From Skermania piniformis (lineage in GTDB: Bacteria > Actinomycetota > Actinomycetes > Mycobacteriales > Mycobacteriaceae): DNA of 64,000 bases. Of this stretch, positions 41,556 to 51,500 are shown piece by piece. The stretch is from the NCBI RefSeq assembly GCF_019285775.1, contig NZ_CP079105.1:2232001-2296000 (forward strand), read 5' to 3'. How positions within the stretch are numbered: position 1 is the stretch's first letter; every line of letters begins with the position of its first letter. The position numbers were made by a program, and so were the translations under genes. The notes below the pieces were generated by a model, which searched no databases, was not told the origin of the DNA, and saw only the letters and a program-made list of their open reading frames with translations.

Positions 41556-42389
41556 TCACTCTTTCGTACGTCCGGTGAACTCCGACATCGAGTTGTAGAC
41601 GCCGACGCGGCGGAGGAACTCGTCCCGCAGGCGGATGGGCAGAAATCCGGTCACCGCCTGATTCAGCCGCGAGGTCCATGGCAACACGACGAACGGGCCG
41701 CCCTTACGCATCTCGCGCCAGGCGGCGTCGACCACATCACGCGGCTGCAGGATCGGGGTGAGCAACATGCCTTTGGCGCCGTCGAACATGCCGGTGGAGA
41801 TGTAGGTCGGGCACACCGTGGTGACCTTCACGTGCTCGACCTCGGCCTGTTCCAGCTCCAGGCGGACCGAATCGGACCAACCGACGGCAGCCCATTTCGA
41901 CGCGGCGTAGACGCTCATCCGCGGGTTGGATACCAGGCCCGCCGACGAGGCGATGTTCAGGATCCGCGACTCCCGCTTCCCCGCGATCATCGCCGGCAGA
42001 AACTCCAAGGTCAGGTACATCGGCGCCAGCGAGTTGATCCGCATGGTGGCCTCGATGTCGGCCTTGTTCTCGGTCTCCCAGAAGTAGCGGTTACCCCGCA
42101 CGATCCCGGCGTTGTTGATCAGCACGTCGATGTCGCCGACATCCCGCCGGACCGACGCCGCCGCCTCCGCGATCGCTGCCGGTACCGATACGTCGACCAC
42201 GTAATAGGTGACCGTGCCGCCGGCCGCTTCCAGCTCGGCCGCGGTGTCCTTCAGCGCACCCTCGTTGATGTCCCACAACACGACGTTGGCTGCGTGCTCG
42301 TCGACCGCGCGCGTCGCGAACAGCTTGCCCAACCCCATCGCGGCCCCGGTGATCAGGACGTTCTTACCCTCGACGGTGTCCAGCTGCAT
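41556..42389 (-). CDS. SDR-family oxidoreductase
   Basis: Short-chain dehydrogenase/reductase, 277 residues. LITGAAMGLGK cofactor loop, Asp in LWDINEG (end of beta-2) favouring NAD, NNAG, catalytic Ser in NIASSAGL and Tyr-Lys in YAASKWAAV. The C terminus (PRDVVDAAWREMRKG ... RLRDEFLRRVGVYNSM) resembles the long SDRs of mycobacterial lipid metabolism. ATG at 42389 preferred over 42410: GAGAGGA upstream and a promoter-like TAGTTA. Preceded by its own operator-like palindrome, so it is probably regulated separately from the TetR gene upstream. Confidence 0.9.
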   Translation of the reverse strand: MQLDTVEGKNVLITGAAMGLGKLFATRAVDEHAANVVLWDINEGALKDTAAELEAAGGTVTYYVVDVSVPAAIAEAAASVRRDVGDIDVLINNAGIVRGNRYFWETENKADIEATMRINSLAPMYLTLEFLPAMIAGKRESRILNIASSAGLVSNPRMSVYAASKWAAVGWSDSVRLELEQAEVEHVKVTTVCPTYISTGMFDGAKGMLLTPILQPRDVVDAAWREMRKGGPFVVLPWTSRLNQAVTGFLPIRLRDEFLRRVGVYNSMSEFTGRTKE

Positions 42390-42427
42390 CCTTCGTCCTC
42401 TCGGCGGCACACGATTTAACTACCGGT

Positions 42428-42442
42428 GTCGATGGTATCGAC
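42428..42442 (-). promoter_or_regulatory. Operator-like palindrome before SDR
   Basis: GTCGATACCATCGAC on the minus strand, a perfect 6-3-6 palindrome, 38 nt upstream of the SDR ATG. Likely bound by a TetR-family repressor; its sequence differs from the palindrome in front of the adjacent tetR. Confidence 0.5.
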
Positions 42443-42456
42443 CATTCGACCGTCGA

Positions 42457-42478
42457 CCCCGACCGCCCACGGTCGGGG
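42457..42478 (-). terminator. Hairpin after tetR
   Basis: Arms CCCCGACCG and CGGTCGGGG, perfect 9-bp stem, 4-nt loop, 54 nt after the TetR stop. It should separate tetR from the SDR transcript. Confidence 0.65.
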
Positions 42479-42531
42479 CCCGGCCGCCGACCTGGTTGCG
42501 ACGGGCCGGGTTGCTCGACGGGCCGGGCCGG

Positions 42532-43188
42532 TCAACGATTGGGCGGCTCGGAACGCATCCGCTCGGCGTAGCGGCCGACGTAGGTCTCGAAGTACTGCCG
42601 CCGGTCGTCCGCGACCACCGATTCGGCAACCCACTGCAGCAGGTCGGCGATCTCGGTGAACACGTCCTCCTTCTCGTCGGCGAACTCGGCGATCTGTTGG
42701 ATGCCCACCCAGGCGTTGAGCATCCGTTTGCCGAATCGCTGCGAGTCGATGTCCGGACGCACGTCGCCGGACTCCTTCGCCGCCTCCAACTGCTCGACGA
42801 AGAAGCCCACCCAGCGGTCGGTCACCTCGTATCGATGTCCCGGCGCACGGCCGATCTCGGTCTGCAGCAGGACCGCCGCGTGATATCGAGGTCGAAACCG
42901 TTGATATCGGACCGATTCGAACATCGATGCACCCAACATTTCCAGTGACGGGGTCAGCCCGTCCAAACTGGTGCGCAGGTTCTCGAATCCTAAATCGAAT
43001 TCTTCTTCGAGTAACTCCGTTGCGATCGCATACTTCGACGGAAATTGGTGATACAGCGAACCCTTGGTTACTTTCGCAGTCTCAATAATTTCATCGAGAG
43101 TGATCAGCGCGAACGGCTTCTCCACGACCAGATCGGCGAACGCACTGAGCACCGACTCCCGTGTTCTGATCCCCGGCCGGTACGGCAC
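42532..43188 (-). CDS. TetR-family regulator (possibly gamma-butyrolactone-receptor-like)
   Basis: 218 residues from GTG, GGAG 8 nt upstream. HTH region: RTRESVLSAFADLVVEKPFALITLDEIIETAKVTKGSLYHQFPSKYAIATELLEEEF. The core VTKGSLYHQFPSK and the following RPRYHAAVLLQTEIG recall ScbR/ArpA-type receptors, but I cannot confirm a butyrolactone ligand. Encoded upstream of the SDR, which could be its target. A near-palindrome in its own promoter suggests autoregulation. Confidence 0.85.
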   Translation of the reverse strand: MPYRPGIRTRESVLSAFADLVVEKPFALITLDEIIETAKVTKGSLYHQFPSKYAIATELLEEEFDLGFENLRTSLDGLTPSLEMLGASMFESVRYQRFRPRYHAAVLLQTEIGRAPGHRYEVTDRWVGFFVEQLEAAKESGDVRPDIDSQRFGKRMLNAWVGIQQIAEFADEKEDVFTEIADLLQWVAESVVADDRRQYFETYVGRYAERMRSEPPNR

Positions 43189-43202
43189 AGCCTAGCTCCT
43201 TC

Positions 43203-43228
43203 ATAATGCTCACCGCACTGTACAGCGC
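43203..43228 (-). promoter_or_regulatory. tetR promoter and candidate operator
   Basis: Minus strand: CATTAT at 43203-43208 (-10) and the near-palindrome around CTGTACAG at 43215-43228 (12 of 14 bases symmetric), 27-40 nt before the TetR GTG. Confidence 0.45.
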
Positions 43229-43266
43229 CGCGGCCGTGCGCACGTGACCTGCGGGCACGAAGTGCA

Positions 43267-43282
43267 CGTGTCGTCCGACACG
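43267..43282 (-). terminator. Hairpin after recD
   Basis: Arms CGTGTCG and CGACACG with a 2-nt loop, ~30 nt after the recD stop. It may end the recBCD transcript; as a palindrome it could also be a regulator site for the tetR downstream. Confidence 0.5.
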
Positions 43283-43311
43283 ATCGCAATTCCCTCGGAC
43301 ATCCGAAGGTT

Positions 43312-45207
43312 CTAGGAACCGGCCGATTCGGCCGCCGGGCGGTTGGATTCGGGCAGCCAACGCAGGCCGCTGGCGCGATATGCCCGGCGTTGCACCGCCG
43401 CCCGAACCACCTCGTCGGTACCGAGCAGCCGAACGCGATGTCGCGCCCGAGTAACTGCGGTGTAGAGCAATTCGCGGGTCAACAGCGCCGAACTCGTGCT
43501 GGGCAGCAATACGGTAACCGCGTCGTACTGGCTGCCCTGGCTGCGATGGATCGTCATGGCATACGCGGTCTGCACGGCGGGAAGTTGGCTGGGATGTAGC
43601 ACGAACGGATCGCCGCCACGCTGGAAGGCGCCGACCAGGGCGCCGTCCCGACGTACCACGACGCCCGTGTCCCCGTTGTAGATCCGCGACTCGTAGTCGT
43701 TCGCCGTCACCAACAGCGGCTGACCCGGATACCAGCCGTGCGGATCGAGGCGCTCCTGTTGTGCTTGGGCTACCCAGCCCAACGCCTCGCGTTGCCATCG
43801 GCCGACACCGAACGGCCCGTCCCGGTGCGCACAAAGCAACCGGTGCCGCTCCAACTCGCGCAGGGCGGCAACCGCGTCGCCGACTTCGGCACGTTCCCGC
43901 ACCCGCCCGGCACATGCAACGACGTCGGCGCGCAACGCCGTCCACTCCCCCGGCGGAACGAACTCGATCTGCTCGTCGCCGGAATGCAACAGCGCCAACG
44001 TGCGGTCGGCATCGCTGTCTCGGATCGCGCCGGCCAGGTCGGCGATCGCGCCACCGAACCGCCGACCCCGAACCAACCGGACGATGCCACCGCGCAGCCG
44101 CTCTCGCTCATCCGCGGTGAGCGGCGGTTCGCCGGTCGGAGCCGACGAACTCACGTCCGCGCCGGCCGGCCCGGCGAGGATCGGCTCGTCGGCCGACGCG
44201 ACGACCCCGGCCGACAGCGGTCGGCCGACCAGATCGGCCAGTACCGCACCGGCCTCCACCGAGGCCAGCTGGTCCGGGTCACCGACGAGTACCAGCCGCG
44301 CGTCCGGCCGGATCGCTTCGAGCAGGCGGCACATCAAGGTCAACGACACCATCGAGGTCTCGTCGACCACGACGACGTCGTAGGGCAGCCGATTCGCCGC
44401 GCCGAAGCGGAACCGAGCCCGGCCACGGTGCCAGCCCAGCAGCCGGTGCAAGGTGACCGCCGACAGTTGCTGCGACAGCTCCAGACTCGCCGCCTGGCCG
44501 CGCACCTCGTCCTGCAGCCGGACCGCTGCTTTCCCGGTCGGAGCGGCGAGACCGATCCGCAGCCCGGGCTCGACGGTGTTGAGCAGCGCGAGGATCCGGG
44601 CCACCGTGTGCGTCTTGCCGGTGCCCGGACCACCGGCCACCAACGTGGTCCAGCGAGTGACGGCCAGCACGGCGGCAAGCCGTTGTCGATCCGGCGGCGG
44701 ATCGGGAAACAGCGTCTGCACGGCCGTTTCGACCGCCGCCACATCGATCATCGGTGCGGTCCGGGCACGTTCGTCGAGGATTCGTCGCACCGTCTGTTCC
44801 TGACGGTGATACCGCGCCAGATAGAGCAGGTCGGTACCACCTGCCTGGACCAGACGTAACGGACGCAGCGGGCCGGCCGCCGCACCCTGCACCAGCGGGC
44901 TGCGGCGCAAGCCGGCCAACACCGTCTCGATCGACGGCCACGGCAGCGCCGCCGGATCGAACCGGTCCGGCTCCGCGTCGCCCCCGTCGACCGCTACGTC
45001 GCGCATGCGACGCAGGTCCAGGCAGACCGAGCCGGCCCGGACCGCGCGGACCACGAGCGCGGTGGCCAGCAGAACCTGCTCGTCGGACTCACCGGCCAGC
45101 CGGCCCAGACGTAACGCGACGTGCACATCGCCCGCGGCAAGTACCCCGGCCGCGTTGAATTCCCGGATCAGCCCGTTCGCCCGTTGCACCTGGGACCCGT
45201 CGATCAC
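43312..45207 (-). CDS. recD: RecBCD subunit RecD (5'-3' helicase)
   Basis: Motor subunit of the exonuclease V complex that processes double-strand ends. 631 residues from the GTG at 45207, which overlaps the recB stop as GTGA. SF1 helicase motifs: Walker A GGPGTGKTHT (~195), APTGKAAVRLQ, DETSMV (Walker B), GDPDQLASVEAG, AMTIHRSQGSQYD and YTAVTRAR. The open frame continues upstream, but that is recB in another frame. Third gene of recC-recB-recD. Confidence 0.95.
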   Translation of the reverse strand: MIDGSQVQRANGLIREFNAAGVLAAGDVHVALRLGRLAGESDEQVLLATALVVRAVRAGSVCLDLRRMRDVAVDGGDAEPDRFDPAALPWPSIETVLAGLRRSPLVQGAAAGPLRPLRLVQAGGTDLLYLARYHRQEQTVRRILDERARTAPMIDVAAVETAVQTLFPDPPPDRQRLAAVLAVTRWTTLVAGGPGTGKTHTVARILALLNTVEPGLRIGLAAPTGKAAVRLQDEVRGQAASLELSQQLSAVTLHRLLGWHRGRARFRFGAANRLPYDVVVVDETSMVSLTLMCRLLEAIRPDARLVLVGDPDQLASVEAGAVLADLVGRPLSAGVVASADEPILAGPAGADVSSSAPTGEPPLTADERERLRGGIVRLVRGRRFGGAIADLAGAIRDSDADRTLALLHSGDEQIEFVPPGEWTALRADVVACAGRVRERAEVGDAVAALRELERHRLLCAHRDGPFGVGRWQREALGWVAQAQQERLDPHGWYPGQPLLVTANDYESRIYNGDTGVVVRRDGALVGAFQRGGDPFVLHPSQLPAVQTAYAMTIHRSQGSQYDAVTVLLPSTSSALLTRELLYTAVTRARHRVRLLGTDEVVRAAVQRRAYRASGLRWLPESNRPAAESAGS

Positions 45208-48200
45208 GCCGAGCCTCCGGCCAATCGATCCGAGAGTGCCACGATCAGCTCCGGGCTCGGGCGCCAATCGAACACACCACAGCCCGCCGGCGTCGCCGGG
45301 CCGGCCATGCCGCGCACGAACAGGTATCGGACCCCGGCCAGATGTGCGTGCGGGTGGTAGCCGGGCAGCCGCCAACGCAGATACCGATGCAGCGCCACCG
45401 AGTACAGCAACGCCTGCAGCGGATAGTCGGCGCGCACCATCTCGGCCGCCATCCGATCCGGCCGGTAATGATCGACGGTCAGTGGTCCGGCCGCGAGTCG
45501 GTTGGTCTTGTAGTCGACGATCGCGAATCGTGGCCCGGGCAGGCGCAGCACCGCGTCGATGCTGCCGGTGAGGTAGCCCCGCAGCGGGTCCGCAGCCAGC
45601 TCCGCCAGCCGGTCCGGATACTCGATCAGCGGATCGTCCGTGGCGAGATGGCGGCGTAGCAGCGCGGCGATCTCCGGGGCAGTGGCGGCGGCAGCGACCG
45701 GATCGGCACCACCGGCGAGCGGAAGCTCGAAATCCAACTCGGTGAGCCGATCCCGCGGCGCGATTGCAGCCAGGGTGACGCCATCCGGTAGCGGCGTGGC
45801 CAGCACGTGCCCCAATGCATCGGTCAGCAGATCCGGATCGACCTCGGCGAGTCGCGATTCGATCGATGCCGTACACCGCCGCCGGACCTCGGCGCGGAGG
45901 TCGGCCGCGCCCGTGTCGACCGTCTCCAGCACCTCGTGCACCAGCACGCCGAACAGCGGACCCGCGGGCAGATCGCTCATCGGCGACGCGAGCGCGCCGG
46001 CCCGGACCGTGTCGGCGCCGACCGGCGTGCTCGCGTCGTCGGCCGGCTCGTCGTCGCGACCCGGGTCCTCGGCCTCGCTGCGTACCCCGGCACCACCGGG
46101 CCCGCCGGCCGGGGCTGCGTGGCGGTCGACGGTCAGCGCCGAGTACGAGGTGCGCCGCCAATCCAGATCGAGCCGACGCCGGAATCGGGCAACCTCGAGC
46201 GGCTCCAGGTCGGCGGTGGCGGTGCGCCGACGACCATGATCCGGCGGCGCGTCGCGCACCTGTTCCACCGCGAGCACGTCGGCGACCGGTTCCGCCCAAG
46301 CGTCCAGGTCGGCGCCGACCGCTGCGTCGGCCGGCACCCGGGCCCGACCCGGCACCGTCGCCGAACCGGGTGCGCGCCCCAGAATCAGCCGATGCAGCGG
46401 AGACTCGGCCGTGGTGAATGCCGGCGCCCACCAGATCACCACCTGACAGCGCGCCCGGGTCAACCCGACGTAGAGCAGGCGGAGTTCCTCCCCGGCCTGT
46501 TCGGCCTCGTGCCGACGGCGCCGCTCACGGTAGCCGGGCGCGGACTCGTCGCCGACATCCAGCAGGCGGTCGCCCCGCTCGTCGTGCAACAACAGGGTCG
46601 CCGGATACGGGTTACGGCCGGTGTCCCAGCCGAAGGGCAGGTAAACCACCGGAAACTCGAGCCCCTTGCTGGCATGGACGGTCGCCAACTGGATCGCGGC
46701 GGCGTCCCGATCCAGCCGGCGGCTCCGGTCGGCCGGTCCGCCGGTCGCCGGCTCGGCGATCCGGTCGGACAACCAGCGCACCAGTTCGGTCGGCCCGCGG
46801 TGGTCGTCGACCATGACCCGATCCAGCAGCTGGGCCAGGTGGCGCAGATCGGTCAGTTCGCGCTCGCCGCCGTCCAGCGCAAGCAGGCGTTCGGCGAGCC
46901 GGGCTTGCTCGGCCAACCGCTCGAACATCGCCGCAAAACCCGACCCGAGCAACAGCGCGGCATACTCGCGGAGTCGGCTGCCGATCTCCGCGACCGCGTC
47001 CGGGCCACGCACGTCCAGCTCCGATACCGTCCAGCCGAGCAGCGGGCCGAGTGCCGCGAGCCGCACCCGATCACCGCGGTGCGGTTGCTCCAACGCCTGC
47101 AACAGGTGCAGCCAAGCGACCGCGCTCGTCGTACCGAACACGCTGCTTCCCCCGGCCAGCACCGACGCCAGTCCGACCCGGTCCAGCGCCGCCCGCACCG
47201 TCGCGAGCTGATTTCGGGTGCGGACCAGCACTGCGATGTCGCCCGGGCCGAGCGGGCGCGACCCGGCCTCGTCGTGCAGCAACGGCGGATCGGCCAGCAG
47301 CCGGACCAGGTCGGCGGCGAGGTCGGCCGCCACCCCGTCCCGGACTCGCCCCACCGCCGGGAAACCCGACTTGTTCCGCGGCCCGAGCCCGGCTCGGGGC
47401 AGCACCCGCAACCGCACCGGGATCGCCCCGGACAGTCGCGATCCGGGGTGCACGGCGGCCACGTCGGAGACGACGATCGCCGGATGGCCGAGGGCCGCGC
47501 CACCGTAGATGTGCGACAGCGCCCGAACCAGACCGGCGTCGCTGCGCCGGTTGGTATCGAGTTCCAGATGTGCTCCGGCCACCTGCACTGCGTCCAGATA
47601 ACTGAGTACCTCGGCACCCCGGAAGGCGTAGATCGCCTGCTTCGGATCGCCGACCAGCACCAGCGGCACGTGGCCGTGGAACGCGCGGCGCAGGATCTCC
47701 CATTGCACCGGATCGCTGTCCTGGAACTCGTCGACCAGCACGACTCGATACCGGTCACGGATCCGCGCGGCGGCCGCCGCACCGTGCACCGGGTCGGCGA
47801 GCGCGTCGCGCAGCAGCACGAGCAGGTCGTCGAAATCGCGGATACCCAGCAGACGCTTACGCCGCTGCACCTCGGCGCGGACGGCGGTGGCGAAGCCGAC
47901 CCGATGCGCCGCAGCCGAATCGGGTGCCGACCCGGCTTCGGCGTCCGGCACGAGCCGGGCCTGCCGATCGACCACCGCGGCGCGCGCGACCGCCCCGGCG
48001 TCGTCGCGCGACAACGGCGGTGGCCCGTCCCACCGGCCGTACCGCCGCAGGTACTCGTCGTCGGTCACCTCGTCGATCAGCTCCAGCACGTCCTCGACCA
48101 GCCGGGCGTCCGGCTCGCGTTCGGCCCAGATCCCGAGCCCGTCCAGCATCCGCTGACAGAAGCCGTGGGTGGTGGTGATGGTGCCGGCGTCGAAGTCGGC

Positions 48201-48578
48201 CAGTGCCCGGCGCAGCCGTCGCCGGCGCAGCGCCACCTCGGCCGGTGCCCCGGCGGCAAGCACCCGCACCACGGCATCGTCGTGCGCGGCCGCCGCCCGC
48301 GGATCGGCGAGCGCTGCCGCGACCGTGGTGAATCGGGCGCGCGCGCGGTCGCGCAGTTCCCGGGTGGCGTGCCGGCCGAAGGTGACCAACAGCAGGTCGC
48401 CGATCTCGGCGACGCCCTCGGCGACGAATCGTGCTGCCAGCCCGACGATCGCGTAGGTCTTGCCGGTGCCCGCGCTGGCTTCCAGCACGGTGGTGCCGCG
48501 CGGCAGCGGGCCGGCCGGGTCGAACGTCCGGCCGACGGTCGCCGGCGCTGCCGCGATCACCGTTTCTGCAGCGGTCAC
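45204..48578 (-). CDS. recB: RecBCD subunit RecB (helicase-nuclease)
   Basis: 3'-5' helicase and nuclease of RecBCD. 1124 residues from a GTG overlapping the recC stop (GTGA). Walker A is VLEASAGTGKTYAI (~40); LVDEFQDSDPVQWEI is the Walker B region; LYVGLTRARCQVVIW is motif VI. The C-terminal RecB-family nuclease has GSIDAVLRLPGPRFAIVDYKTNRL with the Asp-Asp-Lys metal site. Both activities look intact. The stop overlaps recD (GTGA). Confidence 0.95.
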   Translation of the reverse strand: MTAAETVIAAAPATVGRTFDPAGPLPRGTTVLEASAGTGKTYAIVGLAARFVAEGVAEIGDLLLVTFGRHATRELRDRARARFTTVAAALADPRAAAAHDDAVVRVLAAGAPAEVALRRRRLRRALADFDAGTITTTHGFCQRMLDGLGIWAEREPDARLVEDVLELIDEVTDDEYLRRYGRWDGPPPLSRDDAGAVARAAVVDRQARLVPDAEAGSAPDSAAAHRVGFATAVRAEVQRRKRLLGIRDFDDLLVLLRDALADPVHGAAAAARIRDRYRVVLVDEFQDSDPVQWEILRRAFHGHVPLVLVGDPKQAIYAFRGAEVLSYLDAVQVAGAHLELDTNRRSDAGLVRALSHIYGGAALGHPAIVVSDVAAVHPGSRLSGAIPVRLRVLPRAGLGPRNKSGFPAVGRVRDGVAADLAADLVRLLADPPLLHDEAGSRPLGPGDIAVLVRTRNQLATVRAALDRVGLASVLAGGSSVFGTTSAVAWLHLLQALEQPHRGDRVRLAALGPLLGWTVSELDVRGPDAVAEIGSRLREYAALLLGSGFAAMFERLAEQARLAERLLALDGGERELTDLRHLAQLLDRVMVDDHRGPTELVRWLSDRIAEPATGGPADRSRRLDRDAAAIQLATVHASKGLEFPVVYLPFGWDTGRNPYPATLLLHDERGDRLLDVGDESAPGYRERRRRHEAEQAGEELRLLYVGLTRARCQVVIWWAPAFTTAESPLHRLILGRAPGSATVPGRARVPADAAVGADLDAWAEPVADVLAVEQVRDAPPDHGRRRTATADLEPLEVARFRRRLDLDWRRTSYSALTVDRHAAPAGGPGGAGVRSEAEDPGRDDEPADDASTPVGADTVRAGALASPMSDLPAGPLFGVLVHEVLETVDTGAADLRAEVRRRCTASIESRLAEVDPDLLTDALGHVLATPLPDGVTLAAIAPRDRLTELDFELPLAGGADPVAAAATAPEIAALLRRHLATDDPLIEYPDRLAELAADPLRGYLTGSIDAVLRLPGPRFAIVDYKTNRLAAGPLTVDHYRPDRMAAEMVRADYPLQALLYSVALHRYLRWRLPGYHPHAHLAGVRYLFVRGMAGPATPAGCGVFDWRPSPELIVALSDRLAGGSA

Positions 48579-51500
48579 GGCCGGCCCATCGTCTCGGCGG
48601 CGAGCAACGGCAGCCACAGCGTCGTCGCCAGCGCGCCGAACCGGCCTGCCTCGTCGGTCGGGTAGCCGGGATCCGGTGGTAACTGCACCCATCGGTGCAG
48701 GCTCGGCGCCGCGCCGTGGACGTAACCCACGCTCGCGTCGTGGCTCTCGCCGTACTTGCTCGTCCATTCCGCTTCGGCAGCCTGTAGTGCGACGTCGACC
48801 GGGTCGCCGCCGTGGCGACGTTCGGCGTAGATGCACGACGCGGCGGTGAACAGCGGCAGCGGTTCGGTCAGTCCGAGGTCACGCAGCTCGATCAGCTCGC
48901 GCAGTACCGCCGACGGGTCGGCGGGTGCGATCAGGGTGGACCGCCAGGCGCCACGCCGCCCCCGACCGCGCCCGGTGGTCACCGCGCGCCACGGCCCCGG
49001 GTGCGTCGCAGCCAGCGCCAACAACCGCACCCAGGCGGCGATCCGGTGTTTCGGCCCGAGCCGGGAGTACACGGCGCGTACCAGGGTGGTGCCGTGCACA
49101 CCGGGCACCGTACCGGTCAACCGGCGCCGCGGCGCCGGCTCGACCGACACATCGACCGACTCCGGCGGGCCGATGTGTGCCGACTCGGCCGCGACCAGGT
49201 CGGCGACGGCGTGCTCGATCTCGTCGAGCATCCGTTCTCCCAGCTGGAACGGCGGCAAGGTGCCGCGCCGCCACTCGGCCGAGCGGAAGTCCCCGGCCGA
49301 CACCCCGGCCAGCCGGGCGGTGAGCATCCGATCGCCCAGCTCCCACTTGTCCAGTGGATCCAGGTCGATCGACAATGCGTCGGCCGGCTCGTCGGACCGA
49401 TCCGGCAGACCGGTCCCGACCCGCTGGCGCAGGAAGGCCTGGGTCGGGTGCTCGGTGAAGCGGATCAGCTCCGCCAGCTCGACGTCCGCGGCCGGAGCGG
49501 CCGCCAGCGGGGTCGGAACCAGCGCCGGAACCGGTTGCGGCGGTTGCCGGCTCGCCAGCGCTCCGGCCCGCGCCACCCGGTCGAAGCTGAACGGCGCGCC
49601 GGCCCGGAACTGCCGTGGATCGTAGGGCTGCAGCGGATGTCGGATCGGTTCCAGGCCGAGCACGTCGAGTACCTCGCGCAGCGGGATCGCGGGTGGCAGC
49701 ACAGCCCCGGTCACCGGGTCGGCCCCGCTGTAGAACAGCAGCAATCGCTGCTGCGCCGCCAGGATCGCATCGAGCAGCAACTGCCGATCCTCTGAACGCG
49801 GATCACGTTCCCCGACAAGCGGATTCCTAGCCAGTACGTCGTCGCCGTCGATCGCCGGAGTGCGCGGGAACACATCGTCGTCGAGCCCGAGCAGCACCAC
49901 CACCCGGTGCGGAACCGAGCGCATCGGCACCATGGTGCAGACGGTCAGCTCGCCGGTCCGGAAGTTCGCCCGCGTCGGTCGGCCGGCCAATCGGCGGGCC
50001 AGCATGGCCCGGACATCGCTGTGCCGCAGCTCGACGTCGGCCGCATGCTCGGTGGCCGCAGCCAGCTCCCGGCGGGCCTGGGCGAGCTGCCAGGCATCCG
50101 CGGCGGGAACCGCGGTCAGCAGGTCCAGCGCCCGGTCGAGCACGTCGGTCCAGCGGCGCGCCGGCTGCGGCCCGGCCAGGTCGCGCAGCGTCACCGCAAG
50201 CCGATCGACGTATTCGGCGAACCGTCCGGCCAGATCGATGTCGGCGGATTCGACGTCTTCCAGCGGCAACGCCAAACCCAGCCAGCCGTCCGAGTCGTCG
50301 GCAGCCGCGCCGAGCAACACCCGGTCCACCGCGGTGTTCACCGTGTTCTGGGCAAAATCGCCGAGCCCGAACGCCGCCCGTTGGCGCTGTCCGATCCCCC
50401 ACCGGGCACCGGCGGCGCCGGCCCAGTCCCGCAGCGTCGCCAAGTCCTCGTCGGTGAACCCGAACCGGTGCCGAACCGGCTCGCTCGCCGCCAGATCGAG
50501 CAGCTGACCGGCGGTCACCCGGCCGACCGCCGCATCGAGCAGCGTGGCCACCGTGTCGAGCAGCGGGTTGGTCCGGCGCAACGCGCGGTCGGCCAGCCGC
50601 ACCCGCAGATGATGTGCGGGGTGGGCGAGTTCGTCTTGACCGAACCCGGCCCGGATCAGCGGCGCGTAGGTCTCGATGTCGGGACACATGATCAGCACGT
50701 CTCTCGGCTCGAGCGTCGGGTCGGCGGCGAACACGTGCAGCAGACAGTCCCGCAGCACCTCGACCTGTCGCTCCGGGCCGTGACACGCATGTACCTGCAC
50801 GCTCTCGTCGGTGTCGAGGCGCACATCGGTCGCTGCCGGTGCCCGATCGGCCACGAGGTCGGCCTGCAGCCGGCCCAGCGTGGTCGGCGGGAAATCCGGC
50901 GCCGGCAGGTGCTCGTCGCGGCCCACGATCGGGCCGAGTCGAGCTTGCAGCTCCCGCACATCCCGGCCGAGCGCGGCGAGCAGTGGATGCCGCACCGCCA
51001 GCCCGCTGTCGTCGGCGGTACGCCGGATCGGCTCTGCCGCTGCCGCTGCCGCTGCCGATGCCGCAGCCGCGCGCTGCGTCCAGCTCGCCGGGCTCGGATG
51101 CGGTAGCCACAGGTGGAGTTCCCGGTGCGCAGCCACCGCTTCGAAAACCTGCAGATGCGCGCCGGCCAACCGGGTCGCACCGAACACCGACAGCCGCTCC
51201 GGCAGCGGGAGCAGCGCCGGATCGGACCGGATCGCCGCGCACGCACCGGCCCACCGCTCGGCCGGACCGGGAACGCCGAGACAGGCGCGAAGCCGCCGCC
51301 ACAGTTCGGCCTGCCAGGCCAGGTCGGCCGGCAACGCCGCCCCGGCGCCGTCGGTGTCCCGGCCGGCCGCCCAGTCGGACAACATCGCCGGACGCTGCGC
51401 CGCGTACTCGACGAATCGCTCGGTGAGATGCTCGGCCGTCGCGAAGCGCCGCCCGGCGCGCCATTCGTCGATCCCTGCACCCAGGTGCCGGGCGAGCACG

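Noticed and set aside
43312-46431. A 1039-codon RecD reaching 46431
   Set aside because: The extra N-terminal 400 codons overlap recB out of frame; the GTG at 45207 coupled to the recB stop is the true start.
45807-48665. A 952-codon open frame antisense to recB
   Set aside because: Composition artefact; no domain, and RecB motifs are clear on the other strand.
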